64,000 nucleotides of DNA from Streptomyces sulphureus DSM 40104 (GCF_000381025.1 NZ_KB905818.1:186001-250000); one strand, 5' to 3'; shown: positions 17,053 to 25,561, counted from the first letter of the stretch. Numbers and translations: made by a program. Notes: generated from the letters alone by a model not told the origin.

Positions 17053-18615
17053 TCAGGCGCCCGACGCCATCCCGCGCGCGGCGAGGTAGCCGAACGTCAT
17101 GGCCGTCCCGAGCGGTATCCCCGGCCCCGGGTAGCACCGCCCGCTGAGCGAGGCGGCCGTGTTGCCCGCCGCGTAGAGCCCGGGGAGCACGGTGCCGTCG
17201 GTGCGCAGCACGCGGGCCGCGGCGTCGGTGCGGAGGCCGCCCTTGGTGCCGAGGTCGCCGAGGCGGACGGGGGCCGCGTAGTAGGGCGGCTCGGTGAGCG
17301 GGACGAGGCACGGGTTCGGGTGCTCCTCGGCCGCGGCCGGGTCGGCGAAGAACCTGTCGTACGCCGACGTGCCGCGCCCGAAGGACGCGTCCTCGCCCGT
17401 TGCCGCCGCCGCGTTGAACTCCTCGGCGGTGGCCCGGAGTCGCGCCTCGGGCACGCCGATGCTGCGGGCGAGTTCCTCCAGCGTGTCGGCGCGGTGCCAG
17501 GTGCCGGCTGCCAGGCTCGCCTCCGGGTCGATGTCGGGGACGGCGATGAGCGGCATCCGTCCGCCCTCGCGCGAGTCGAAGACGAGGTGGGCGGGGTCGC
17601 GGAGGGCGGCGTCCGCGGCGAGTTCGCGCCCCATGCGGTCGTAGGGGAGCGACTCGTTGGCGAAGCGGCGACCCTCGGCGTCGATCAGAAAGCCGCCGCG
17701 GAGACCGAGGACGAAGGAGGGGGCACCGTCGGGTTGGGGCGAGACGGGGCACCACCACGCCTCGTCGAGCAGTCCGGTGGCGGCGCCGAGCGCGGTCGCC
17801 GCGTCCATCGGACCGCCGTCGTTGCTGCCCGCGGGTGCCATCGACGTCGCCGGGCCGCCGGGGACGCCCTCGGCGGTGCGCCGCTGCGCGTTCCGCTCGA
17901 AACCGCCGGCCGCCAGGAGCACCCCGCGGCGGGCCCGCACCGTGCTCCGGGTGCCGTCCTCCGCCGTGACGACGGCGCCTGTCACCCGGCCCTCCTCGGC
18001 GGTGAGTTCGGTCATCGCGGTGCGGGTGCGCACCTCCGCGCGGCCGGTGCTGCGCACCGCGAGGAGCAGGCGTCCGATGAGCGCCCTGCCGCCGTCGAGC
18101 ATCCCGTCGTGCCCGCGTGCGCCGCGGTCCCTGTCGACGGCGGGGCGGACGAGGGCGGCGTCTGCGCCGAGCTCGGCGAGGGGCAGGTCCGCCGGCATGA
18201 CCGAGCGGCCGAGAGGAAGGCTGCCGGGGGCCTCGAAGTAGTCGGGGAACGCTCGCCAGGCGAACGCGACGTGCTCGTTCGCCTCCAGCGTCGCGACGAC
18301 CTCGGGCGCATGGCGGAGGAACGCCTCCCTGCGCTCCTGCTCGAAGTCGCCGAGGAGCGCGTGGAGATAGCTGCGCGCTGACTCGGTGGAGTCGCCGGCG
18401 TCCGACCTGCGCTGCACCTCGCTCCCGGGGAGCCAGCAGGCGGCACCCGAGTACGCCGAGGTGCCGCCGAGCAGCGGCGTACGCTCGACCACCAGCACGT
18501 CGAGGCCGGCGGAGGCGGCGGTGTAGGCGCCGGTGAGCGCGCCCGCGCCGGACCCGACCACCAGTACGTCGCACTCGCGCAGCCCCTGCCGCCCGCCTTC
18601 AACCGTCGTTCCCAC
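17053..18615 (-). CDS. kstD: 3-ketosteroid dehydrogenase family flavoprotein (copy 3)
   Basis: 520 residues. FAD motif VLVVGSGAGALTGAYTA (about 17-33), GGTSAYSGAACWLPG, a RFANESLPYDRMGRE segment and the KstD-type ending LYAAGNTAASLSGRCYPGPGIPLGTAMTFGYLAARG, in which the active-site Tyr-Pro-Gly is kept. Of the three copies this C-terminus is the closest to characterised KstD enzymes. It is divergent from the TetR gene and convergent with hsaA. Specific bond and substrate are inferred. Confidence 0.8.
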   Translation of the reverse strand: MGTTVEGGRQGLRECDVLVVGSGAGALTGAYTAASAGLDVLVVERTPLLGGTSAYSGAACWLPGSEVQRRSDAGDSTESARSYLHALLGDFEQERREAFLRHAPEVVATLEANEHVAFAWRAFPDYFEAPGSLPLGRSVMPADLPLAELGADAALVRPAVDRDRGARGHDGMLDGGRALIGRLLLAVRSTGRAEVRTRTAMTELTAEEGRVTGAVVTAEDGTRSTVRARRGVLLAAGGFERNAQRRTAEGVPGGPATSMAPAGSNDGGPMDAATALGAATGLLDEAWWCPVSPQPDGAPSFVLGLRGGFLIDAEGRRFANESLPYDRMGRELAADAALRDPAHLVFDSREGGRMPLIAVPDIDPEASLAAGTWHRADTLEELARSIGVPEARLRATAEEFNAAAATGEDASFGRGTSAYDRFFADPAAAEEHPNPCLVPLTEPPYYAAPVRLGDLGTKGGLRTDAAARVLRTDGTVLPGLYAAGNTAASLSGRCYPGPGIPLGTAMTFGYLAARGMASGA

Positions 18616-18694
18616 CGCGCCTCCTCGTCCGGTCCGCCGCCCGTCTCCGGGTGCCGACGACGAAACCGCAGGGCTCGGCGCTGCGGCGAGCGCA

Positions 18695-18711
18695 GTCCCA
18701 CTCAGCGGACG
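18695..18711. promoter_or_regulatory. Degenerate copy of the island operator
   Basis: GTCCCACTCAGCGGACG in the divergent gap between KstD copy 3 and the TetR gene. Read on the minus strand, GTCCGCTGAGTGGGAC differs from copy A mainly by one missing C and two substitutions in the centre/right arm. It could be a weaker autoregulatory site. Confidence 0.4.
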
Positions 18712-18770
18712 TGCGACGCGGGGATTGACGTGGCTTCCCGCCTCTGATCCTGCGGAAGCTACGGGCGGGT

Positions 18771-19433
18771 ATGGTCGAGGTGAGCCGAACCGAGGGAGTG
18801 AGGATTCCGTTGCCCAGAGTCGCCTCGGGCCGTGCGGCAGCCGAACCCAGCTCTGCCGAGCAGCGCGCCAGGTACCTGCGGATACTCCGGGTCGCCGCCC
18901 GGCTGGGCTCCGAACTCGGCCTGGAGCGCGTGCAGATGCACGAGGTGGCCAAGGGAGCCGGCGTCGCCATCGGGACTCTCTACCGCTACTTCCCGTCCAA
19001 GACGCACCTCTTCGTCGGCGTCATGGCGGACCAGGTCGAGCGCATGGGCAGGCGCGTCGGCCAGCCGAAAGGCGTGCCGCCCCACGAAGCCGCGTTCACG
19101 GTACTCCAGGAGTCGAGCAGGGCGCTGCTGCGGCGACCCAACCTCGCGATGGCGATGCTCACTTCGTCGAACGCGGCGAACGCGGCGACCGTCACGGACG
19201 TCGGCCGGATCGACCGCGGCTTCCGGCAGCTCCTCCTCGACGCGATCGGTCTGGAGCAGCCGACGGCGCACGACGTCACACTCATCCGGCTGCTCCTCCA
19301 ACTCTGGTACGGCGTCCTCCAGTCGGGGCTAAACGGCCGCGTCTCCATGCCGGACGCCGAGGCCGATCTCCGCCTCGCCTGCCGGCTGCTCCTGGCGGGG
19401 CTCTCCAACACGCAGACGCCGCAGGCGGGTTGA
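18771..19433 (+). CDS. TetR-family regulator, KstR-like
   Basis: 220 residues from ATG; a TTG at 18810 behind GAGG is an alternative start (207 residues). The helix-turn-helix HEVAKGAGVAIGTLYRYFPSKTHLF (about 64-88) is very close to the KstR/KstR2-type sequence of steroid regulators. The rest is a poorly conserved helical ligand-binding domain. It is placed between KstD copy 3 and the SDR, with a candidate operator on each side (18695 degenerate, 19440 perfect), so it is the likely repressor of the island with a steroid or CoA thioester as inducer. The classical KstR box was not found here. Confidence 0.8.
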   Translation: MVEVSRTEGVRIPLPRVASGRAAAEPSSAEQRARYLRILRVAARLGSELGLERVQMHEVAKGAGVAIGTLYRYFPSKTHLFVGVMADQVERMGRRVGQPKGVPPHEAAFTVLQESSRALLRRPNLAMAMLTSSNAANAATVTDVGRIDRGFRQLLLDAIGLEQPTAHDVTLIRLLLQLWYGVLQSGLNGRVSMPDAEADLRLACRLLLAGLSNTQTPQAG

Positions 19434-19439
19434 GGCGGC

Positions 19440-19456
19440 GTCCCGGCGAGCGGGAC
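19440..19456. promoter_or_regulatory. Candidate island operator, copy C
   Basis: GTCCCGGCGAGCGGGAC, perfect 6-bp arms around 5 bp, just after the TetR stop and 74 bp before the SDR start. Confidence 0.65.
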
Positions 19457-19529
19457 GACACCACGTGCAGGCTGGGCCAACCGCCTATCGTCTGCGGGGA
19501 GTCGGCCCCCACATGTCAGGAGCTTCGCG

Positions 19530-20294
19530 ATGGCACGCCGTACGATCGTGACCGGTTCGGCCTCCGGGATCGGGCGGGCCACCGCCGACCTGCTGCGGGC
19601 CAGGGGCGAGCAGGTGATCGGCGTCGACCTGCGTGACGCCGAGGTCCGCGCGGACCTCGGCACCCCTGCCGGACGCCGGGACGCGGTGGAGTCGCTCGCC
19701 GCCGCGCTCCCCGACGGCGTCGACTCCGTCGTCGCCTGCGCCGGGATCGCGGCCCAGGAGCCCGCCACCGTCGCGGTCAACTACTTCGGCACCACCGCCC
19801 TGTTGGCCGGGCTCCGGCCGCTCCTCGCACGCGGCACGGACCCGCGGGCCGCGCTCGTCGCCTCGATCACCGCGACCTCCGCGCTCGACGAGGCGACCGT
19901 GGCGGCATGCCTCGACGGCGACGAGGAGCGCGCCGTCGCCTGCGCGGCCGAGGCGGCGCCGTACGAGATCTACCCGTCCTCCAAGGCCGCGCTCGCCCGC
20001 TGGGTGCGGCGCACCTGCCTCGCCCCCGGATGGGCGGACGCGGGCATCCCGCTCAACGCGGTCGGTCCCGGGGTCGTCCGCACACCGATGACGGACGGCC
20101 TCTTCTCCGACCCGGCGAGGAAAGCGGCCATGGACGAGGCGGTCCCGATGCCGCTCAACGGCTACGCCGGGCCCGAGACGGTGGCCGCGGCCCTCGCCTG
20201 GCTCACGAGCCCGGAGAACACGCACGTGACGGGCCAGTTGCTCTTCGTCGACGGGGGCGCGGAGGTGGCCCTGCGCGGGGAGGGGCTGCGCTGA
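19530..20294 (+). CDS. Short-chain dehydrogenase, 3-alpha-hydroxysteroid dehydrogenase-like
   Basis: 254 residues. N-terminal IVTGSASGIGRATADLL cofactor motif, then GVDLRDAEVRADL, which places an Asp for NAD(H), CAGI and VNYFGTTALL, catalytic Tyr-x3-Lys in YPSSKAAL and C-terminal LLFVDGGAEV. The overall layout (short RDAEV...ADL stretch, VNYFG) resembles the Comamonas 3-alpha-HSD/carbonyl reductase. It would oxidise 3-hydroxysteroids to 3-ketones, feeding the KstD enzymes. It has its own operator-like site upstream. Confidence 0.75.
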   Translation: MARRTIVTGSASGIGRATADLLRARGEQVIGVDLRDAEVRADLGTPAGRRDAVESLAAALPDGVDSVVACAGIAAQEPATVAVNYFGTTALLAGLRPLLARGTDPRAALVASITATSALDEATVAACLDGDEERAVACAAEAAPYEIYPSSKAALARWVRRTCLAPGWADAGIPLNAVGPGVVRTPMTDGLFSDPARKAAMDEAVPMPLNGYAGPETVAAALAWLTSPENTHVTGQLLFVDGGAEVALRGEGLR

Positions 20295-20332
20295 GCGGTC
20301 GGCGCGGGCCGCCCGATCGGGCCGAGACCCCG

Positions 20333-20830
20333 TCGTGTCGAGCACCGCCAGCGCGTGAGCGGCGAAGGTGCGCCGCGGGTCGCGTCCGGCGAAGTACGGC
20401 GTCACTTTCGCTGCGCACTCCTCGGCGCTGAAGGCGTTCTCGTCCGCGGTGAACTGCTCCTCGACGCTGGGCGGGGCGAGGAGCGCGACCATCCCGCCGT
20501 GGACGACGAAGACCCGGCCCGAGATTCCGGCCGCGGCGGGCGAGGCGAGGTAGCGGACGCACTCGGCGACGCGTTCGGGCGCCACGACGTCGGTCCCGCC
20601 GTCCGAGGGGTCGGCACCGAAGGTCGCTTCGGTCATGGCGGTGCGCGCCCGTGGGCGGATGGCGTTGGCCCGCACTCCGTAGCGCGCGAGGCCCTGCGAG
20701 GTGGCGAGGGTCAGCGCCGTGATGCCGGCCTTCGCCGCCGCGTAGTCGGGCTGCCCTGCCGAGCCGAAGAGGAGCGCCTCGGACGGGGTGTTGACGACGC
20801 AGCCGTCGACGGTGCGCCCGACCACGTGCT
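20333..20830 (-). pseudogene. SDR C-terminal fragment
   Basis: Minus-strand translation gives VVNTPSEALLFGSAGQPDYAAAKAGITALTLATSQGLARYGVRANAI followed by VAECVRYLASPAAAGISGRVFVVHGG and a FTADENAFSAEECAAKVTPYF tail. This is the active-site half (Tyr-x3-Lys) of a 3-hydroxyacyl/steroid-type SDR with an extra C-terminal extension. The N-terminal NAD-binding half is absent, and the frame runs on past the expected stop without one. It looks like a truncated gene next to the intact SDR but of a different subfamily. Confidence 0.65.
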
Positions 20831-21038
20831 CACCGTGCCGACGGCGTTGCGGAAGGAGCGCCTGCCTCGTGGACCTGGCGTCCTCGGCCTTGTCGCTGAA
20901 CGAGGGCTCGGCCAGCGCGCCGAAGCCTGCTGCGCTCGCCGACGACCGGGTCGCGACTCGGTACGCGGCAAGGGCGTTCAAGTGCTCGGGCGCCTCCGGC
21001 CTCGCGGGCATGCTCGGGAGGCTTCCGCCGCCCCGCCC

Positions 21039-21308
21039 TCAGCAGTCCGGTGCGCGTCGCAGCACCTTGCCCGTCGCGTTGCGCGGCAGCCGCTCCCGGG
21101 TGAGGCGCCACTTGCTCGGCACCTTGAAGCAGGCGAGGCGCTCGCGGGCGAAGGCGTGCAACTCGGCCTGCTTCGGCTCGTGTTCGGCCCTGACCACCAC
21201 GACGGCGGCCACCTCCTGGCCCTCGTGCGGCGAGCCGAGCACCGCGCATTCGGCGACACCCGGGTGCTCCTCCAGGCAGTACTCCACCTCGTCCGGACAG
21301 ACGTGCTC
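21039..21308 (-). pseudogene. Acyl-CoA synthetase (FadD-type) C-terminal fragment
   Basis: About 90 residues: REHVCPDEVEYCLEEHPGVAE, AVLGSPHEGQEVAAVVVV, FKVPSKWRLTRERLPRNATGKVLRR. These are the last motifs of AMP-forming acyl-CoA ligases, including the catalytic-Lys GK motif, and end at a normal stop. The adenylate-forming N-domain (about 430 residues) is gone; in its place is unrelated sequence running toward the OYE promoter. Steroid loci usually carry such ligases for side-chain or ring C/D metabolites. Confidence 0.75.
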
Positions 21309-21386
21309 CCTGTGCGCATGGCGGTCCCCTCTCGGCGGTCCGCGGGGAGGGAACGTCTCACGCCGTGTTGCGGCAGCCTGTGCCGT

Positions 21387-21403
21387 CTCCCGGTGAGCGG
21401 GAC
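21387..21403. promoter_or_regulatory. Candidate island operator, copy D (one mismatch)
   Basis: CTCCCGGTGAGCGGGAC, one mismatch to GTCCCG-N5-CGGGAC, 106 bp before the OYE start. Confidence 0.55.
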
Positions 21404-21508
21404 GGTCGAAGCCGCCCGGTCCTGCCCGTCGCTAGCGTCCGCACCACGCACCCTGCGACGGCCGACGCGTCGCCGTGGTGACGACCACGCCCCACCGAGG
21501 AGGCCCTC

Positions 21509-22747
21509 GTGAACCCGCGCCCCACGCAACCCGCCGCAGCGCCCGACCCGTTGGCACCCGCCCGCCTCGGCCCCCTCGAACTGCGCAACCGCACCATCAA
21601 GGCGGCGACCTACGAGGGGCTAAGCCGCCACGGACTCGTCACCGAGGAGCTCATCGACTTCCACCGCCGTCCCGCGGCCGGCGGCGTCGGCATGACCACG
21701 GTCGCCTACTGCGCCGTCGCCCCGGACGGCCGCACCGACCGCCACCAGATCCTCTGGCGCCCCGAGGCCGCCGCGGGTCTGCGCAAGCTCACCGACGCGG
21801 TGCACGCCGAAGGCGCCGCGATCTCCGCACAGTTGGGCCACGCGGGCCCCGTCGCCGATCCGAAGGGCAACAAGGCGCCGAGCCTCGGCCCCGGGCGGAT
21901 CTTCCACAAGACGACGTTGAGCCTCACCAAGGCCGCGACGCTCTCGGACATCCGGCGGGTCGTCCGCGCGCACGGAGACGCGGCGAGGATGGCCGTCGAG
22001 GTCGGCTTCGACGCCGTCGAGGTGCACCTCGGCCACAACTATCTCGCCAGCTCCTTCCTCAGCCCCAAGCTCAACCGCCGCGACGACGCCTACGGCGGCA
22101 GCCTGGAGAACCGCGCCCGACTCGCCAGGGAGACGGCGCGCGCGGTGCGGGACGCGGTGGGCGACCGCATCGCGATCATCGCCAAGCTCAACATGGACGA
22201 CGGCGTCCCCGGCGGCTTCTGGCTCGACGAGGCGATCCGGGTGGCCGAGTGGCTCGAGGAGGACGGTTCGGTCGACGCGCTGGAGATGACGTCGGGCAGC
22301 TCCCTCGACAACCCGATGTACCTCTTCAAGGGCGACGCACCGCTCGACGACTTCGCGGCCGTCATGCCCCAGCCGATCAAGCTCGGCGTGAAGCTCCTCG
22401 GCAAGCGCATCCTCCGCGCCTACCCCTACAAGGACGCCTACCTCCTCGACGACGCGCGGCAGATCCGCGCCGCCGTCAAGCTGCCGATGATCCTCCTCGG
22501 CGGCGTCACCTCGAAGGAGGTGATGGACACGGCGATGGCGGAGGGGTTCGAGTTCGTCGCCATGGGGCGGGCGTTGCTGCGGGAGCCCGACCTCGTCCAC
22601 CGGATCGCCGAGGACGAGCGCGTCCGCTCCCTCTGCATCCACTGCAACAAGTGCATGCCGACCAACTACACGGGCACCCACTGCGTCCTCGTCGATCCGG
22701 TCGGGCCGCGGGGCGAGGCGTGGCGCCAGGGGCGCTCCACCGTCTGA
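21509..22747 (+). CDS. NADH:flavin oxidoreductase / Old Yellow Enzyme family
   Basis: 412 residues, one TIM-barrel FMN domain: PARLGPLELRNRTIKAATYEGL opening, GHAGP, HLGHNYLASSFLSPKLNRRDDAYGGSLENR (substrate-binding His and the YGGSxxNR motif) and CIHCNKC near the end. The C-terminal cysteine cluster recalls the iron-sulfur site of 2,4-dienoyl-CoA reductases, but the extra FAD/NAD domain of those enzymes is absent. In this setting it may reduce an enone of a steroid or ring-degradation intermediate. GTG start behind GAGGAGG. Confidence 0.78.
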   Translation: MNPRPTQPAAAPDPLAPARLGPLELRNRTIKAATYEGLSRHGLVTEELIDFHRRPAAGGVGMTTVAYCAVAPDGRTDRHQILWRPEAAAGLRKLTDAVHAEGAAISAQLGHAGPVADPKGNKAPSLGPGRIFHKTTLSLTKAATLSDIRRVVRAHGDAARMAVEVGFDAVEVHLGHNYLASSFLSPKLNRRDDAYGGSLENRARLARETARAVRDAVGDRIAIIAKLNMDDGVPGGFWLDEAIRVAEWLEEDGSVDALEMTSGSSLDNPMYLFKGDAPLDDFAAVMPQPIKLGVKLLGKRILRAYPYKDAYLLDDARQIRAAVKLPMILLGGVTSKEVMDTAMAEGFEFVAMGRALLREPDLVHRIAEDERVRSLCIHCNKCMPTNYTGTHCVLVDPVGPRGEAWRQGRSTV

Positions 22748-22763
22748 ACCGCGGGAGGAGCAT

Positions 22764-22850
22764 GTGGCCACCGACACCCTCGCAGGACTGCTGCTCGCGC
22801 GGCTCGGCGAGGGCGGTCGCCGAGCAAGCGGGCATCGGGCCTCCGGGGAG
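22764..22850 (+). pseudogene. Possible N-terminal stub of an acyl-CoA synthetase
   Basis: Directly after the OYE stop, GGGAGGAG precedes a GTG that opens ATDTLAGLLLARLGEGGRRA. This looks like the first residues of AMP-forming ligases found in catabolic operons. After about 20 residues the frame becomes meaningless and runs into the terminator region. A genuine start with no gene behind it suggests a deletion. Weak evidence. Confidence 0.35.
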
Positions 22851-22963
22851 GCGGACGGTCCGCAGGGCACGACCCCGGGGTGCGGGCCACGTTGCGTGGT
22901 CAGTTCGTGCACCAGGACGTTGCCTCGGGCATCCGTCGCCCATGACGTTTCCCGGCACACGAA

Positions 22964-23008
22964 AGCGGGCCGGGAGCGGGGCTGTGCGCCCTGCTCCCGG
23001 CCCGCTTC
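22964..23008 (-). terminator. Strong hairpin terminator of SLT protein 1
   Basis: 15-bp perfect stem (AAGCGGGCCGGGAGC with its complement) around a 15-nt loop, 29 bp past the stop. The same hairpin recurs at 24697-24740. Confidence 0.85.
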
Positions 23009-23036
23009 GAGGGGGCGGGCCCCTATGCCCGCGCCA

Positions 23037-23786
23037 TCAGTACGCGGAGTCGACGTTGTCCATCGAGCCGTACTTGTCAGCCGCGTAGTTGCAGGCGGCG
23101 ACGATGTTGGCGACCGGGTCGTAGAGGTCCTTCTCGGTCCCCTTCACGTGGTAGGCGTCGAAGGTGGGCTGGATCACCTGGAGGAGACCCTTCGACGGGA
23201 CACCCTTCTTCGCGTTGACGTCCCAGTCGTTGATCGCCTTCGGGTCACCGGCGGACTCGCGGATGACGTTCCGCTTGATGCCGTCGTAGGAGCCCGGGAT
23301 GTCGTTCTTCTTCATGACGTCGCGGGCTTCCTTGATCCAGCCGTCGAGGTTGTTGCTGTACTTCTTCGGCTGGCCCCGCTCGGCGGAGCGCGAGGCGGCG
23401 TCGCCCTCGGCGCGGTCGTCTGCCTTCTGCGCGGCCCTGGCGTCCTTGCCCTTGGCGTCCTTGTCGTCGGTCTTCGTGCTGTCGGCCTGGCCGGCGGAGG
23501 TGAGGAGGCTGCCCTGCGCGTCGGCGTTGGCCAGGTCACCGCCGTGGGCGCGCTGGCCGGGTATGGCCAGGGCCTTGTCGCTGTCCACGTCTGCGACCTT
23601 GGCGACGCTGCCGTCCTGCTGCGACACGACCTTCTTCGGCCCCTGGTCGCTCGGCGCGCCCTGTGCCGAGGCGGCAGGCGCCGCCGCCATCACGAGAGCC
23701 GCGGTGGTGCCTGCGGTGACCACACCGGCGGCGGAGTAGGTGCGGAGCTTGGAGGGACGGTTCAGGAAGGTGGTGGCGTTGAGCAT
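23037..23786 (-). CDS. Secreted transglycosylase SLT-domain protein (copy 1)
   Basis: 249 residues. A signal peptide or anchor KLRTYSAAGVVTAGTTAALVMAAAPAASA (about 13-41) leads into a charged, alanine/lysine/aspartate-rich linker (about 42-150) and then a C-terminal lysozyme-like domain: GWIKEARDVMKKNDIPGSYDGIKRNVIRESAGDPKAINDW, with the catalytic Glu in RESAGDP, and SKGLLQVIQPTF. Such proteins cut peptidoglycan glycan strands during growth or sporulation. MLNATTFLNRPSKLRTYS is shared with copy 2 and fixes the start; the frame extends upstream but the common leader does not support that. Confidence 0.87.
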   Translation of the reverse strand: MLNATTFLNRPSKLRTYSAAGVVTAGTTAALVMAAAPAASAQGAPSDQGPKKVVSQQDGSVAKVADVDSDKALAIPGQRAHGGDLANADAQGSLLTSAGQADSTKTDDKDAKGKDARAAQKADDRAEGDAASRSAERGQPKKYSNNLDGWIKEARDVMKKNDIPGSYDGIKRNVIRESAGDPKAINDWDVNAKKGVPSKGLLQVIQPTFDAYHVKGTEKDLYDPVANIVAACNYAADKYGSMDNVDSAY

Positions 23787-23842
23787 GCGGGTGGGTGCCC
23801 TTTCGTTTGCGGGTCCGATGAGGATCTTGTCCACATCGGCGA

Positions 23843-23899
23843 GCAATGTCCGCAATTGTTAAAGCAGGCTGAGCCCCGGGGCAAAGATGTGACCTACGA
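23843..23899 (-). promoter_or_regulatory. Conserved upstream element of SLT copy 1
   Basis: A 57-bp block that recurs upstream of copy 2 at 25562-25618, almost unchanged: on the minus strand CGTAGGTCACATCTTTGC, then GC-rich DNA, then TAACAATTGCGGACATTGC. It is far better conserved than the flanking DNA, so it probably contains the promoter and a regulator site. GTCACA resembles half of the sites reported for the cell-wall regulator MtrA; that link is speculative. Confidence 0.6.
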
Positions 23900-24696
23900 C
23901 GCTGCTTCGTTGCCGCACGCTCGCCGAAGGCGCTTGCGCCCGCGGGGCCCGTCGCGCACAAGGGCCGGCGCGACGCCGCCGCGACTACGGTCCTTCGGGA
24001 GTGACGTGGGCCCTATGAGCGAGCGCACCCCGCATCGGTCCGGCCGCGACGGTACGTAACCGACTGCCGGCGAACGGGAGTTGAGCGAGGGGACCGGCGC
24101 GAGCCGCTGGATGCCGATGCATCCCCTCCGCCGAGGCTTGGGCGTATACGCGCGTGTCACAGGAGCGGAAACCTGGCCGGCAGCCCCTACGGCAGCCGCA
24201 GTCATCCCAGGGATCGTGCGGCGCCCTCAGCCGTTCTTGCCGCATGGGGGCGTCGCTGGGCGGGGCAGAAACGACGCCTCCGGGCGCATCGGACCGGTGC
24301 CGAACCGCGGCGCCGCGCGAACGACCACGCCGGCGAATCCTCGGCTTACGCAGGGTGAACGAACACCCACGCCCCACGGCCCAAGGCGTGGCATCGCAGC
24401 AGCGGCGCACCCGGGAAGGTGCCCTCCGCCTATGAGCCGACGGCCGCCCGTCGCTCGCCACACGATGAGCGCCCCGCTCAGCTCGCGTGGAGCGGGGCGG
24501 CAAGGGTTGGGTACGGGACGCACATCGGACCCGACCGAACGCTGGCCGCCCGGCGACCAGGACGAACACCGGGCGCGCGGTGCGAAGCACCACGACGGAC
24601 GGGCGCGCTGCCCCGCGCTCCCAGGTGCTCGACCCTAAGCACCGCAGCCGACGCGGGGGCCGTCCGCGAGCAGCTCCCGCCACCCCGACATACGAA
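23900..24696. other. Intergenic between the two SLT genes
   Basis: About 800 bp without a recognisable gene or RNA family. Open frames on both strands give no motif. No structure matching the ydaO/c-di-AMP riboswitch known from some Streptomyces cell-wall hydrolase leaders could be made out by eye. Confidence 0.5.
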
Positions 24697-24740
24697 AGCG
24701 GGCCGGGAGCGGGGCTGTGCGCCCTGCTCCCGGCCCGCTG
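24697..24740 (-). terminator. Hairpin terminator of SLT protein 2
   Basis: AGCGGGCCGGGAGC paired with GCTCCCGGCCCGCT, loop of about 15 nt; nearly identical to the hairpin at 22964, including the loop GGGGCTGTGCGCCCT. Confidence 0.85.
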
Positions 24741-24772
24741 CGAGGGGTCGGGCCCTGTGGGTCCCGGCTCCC

Positions 24773-25501
24773 TTAGTACGCGGAGTCGACGTTGTCCATG
24801 GAGCCGTACTTGTCGGCGGCGTAGTTACTCGCCGCGGCGATGTTGGCGACCGGGTCGGTCAGGTCCTTCTCCGTGCCCTTGACGTGGTAGGCGTCAAAGG
24901 TGGGCTGGATCACCTGGAGCAGACCCTTGGAAGGGGTGCCCTTCTGGGCGTTGACGTCCCAGTTGTTGACGGCGTTGGGGTCACCCGCGGACTCGCGCAT
25001 GACGTTCCGCTTGATGCCGTCGTAGGAGCCGGGGATGTCGTTCTTCTTCATGACATCGCGGGCTTCCTTGATCCAGCCGTCGAGGTTGTTGCTGTACTTC
25101 TTCGGCTCGCTCCGCTCGGCGGAGCGCGAGGCGGCGTCGCTCTTGGCGCGGTCGTCGGCCTTCTCGGCCTTGCCGCTCTTCTCGTCGCCGCTCTTGGCCT
25201 TCTTGTTCTCGCCGGCCTGCGCGTCCTTGTCGAGGATGCTGCCCTGGGCCTTGGCGTTGGTCAGGTCGCCCTCGTGGCCGCGCTGCCCGGGGACGTCGAG
25301 GACCTTGCCGTCCTTGACGTCGGCGGTCTTGGCCGGCTGCGCGGTGGCGGTCTTCTGCGCCCCCTGGTCGCTCGGCGCGTCCGAAGCCGCGGCCGGCGTG
25401 CCCGCCATCACGAGCGCCGCTGCGGCACCGGCGGCTGTCACACCGGCGACGGAGTAGGTGCGGAGCTTCGAGGGGCGGTTCAGGAAGGTGGCGTTGAGCA
25501 T
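24773..25501 (-). CDS. Secreted transglycosylase SLT-domain protein (copy 2)
   Basis: 242 residues, same plan as copy 1: export signal (KLRTYSVAGVTAAGAAAALVMAGTPAAA), charged Lys/Asp/Ala linker, SLT domain with Glu in MRESAGDPNAVNNWD and SKGLLQVIQPTFDAYHVKGTEKDL. The C-terminal 110 residues are almost identical to copy 1, whereas the linker has diverged. With the matching leader and terminator this is a tandem duplication of a whole transcription unit. One difference is CNYAADKY in copy 1 versus SNYAADKY here. Confidence 0.87.
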   Translation of the reverse strand: MLNATFLNRPSKLRTYSVAGVTAAGAAAALVMAGTPAAASDAPSDQGAQKTATAQPAKTADVKDGKVLDVPGQRGHEGDLTNAKAQGSILDKDAQAGENKKAKSGDEKSGKAEKADDRAKSDAASRSAERSEPKKYSNNLDGWIKEARDVMKKNDIPGSYDGIKRNVMRESAGDPNAVNNWDVNAQKGTPSKGLLQVIQPTFDAYHVKGTEKDLTDPVANIAAASNYAADKYGSMDNVDSAY

Positions 25502-25561
25502 GAGGGTGAGTGCCCTTTCCGGTTGCGTGCGTGCCTCGCGGAGGTTCGTCCGCTATGGCGT

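Noticed and set aside
1914..21508. Classical KstR boxes (TnnAACnnGTTnnA) in the steroid gaps
   Set aside because: None was found in the promoter gaps inspected; the GTCCCG-N5-CGGGAC repeat is reported instead.
23787..24100. ydaO/c-di-AMP riboswitch before the SLT gene
   Set aside because: Known for some Streptomyces cell-wall hydrolases, but the conserved block here is only 57 bp and does not show the ydaO helices by eye. A covariance-model search would decide.
24081..24638. Genes in the gap between the two SLT genes
   Set aside because: Several open frames exist on both strands but none has a ribosome site, domain or believable composition.
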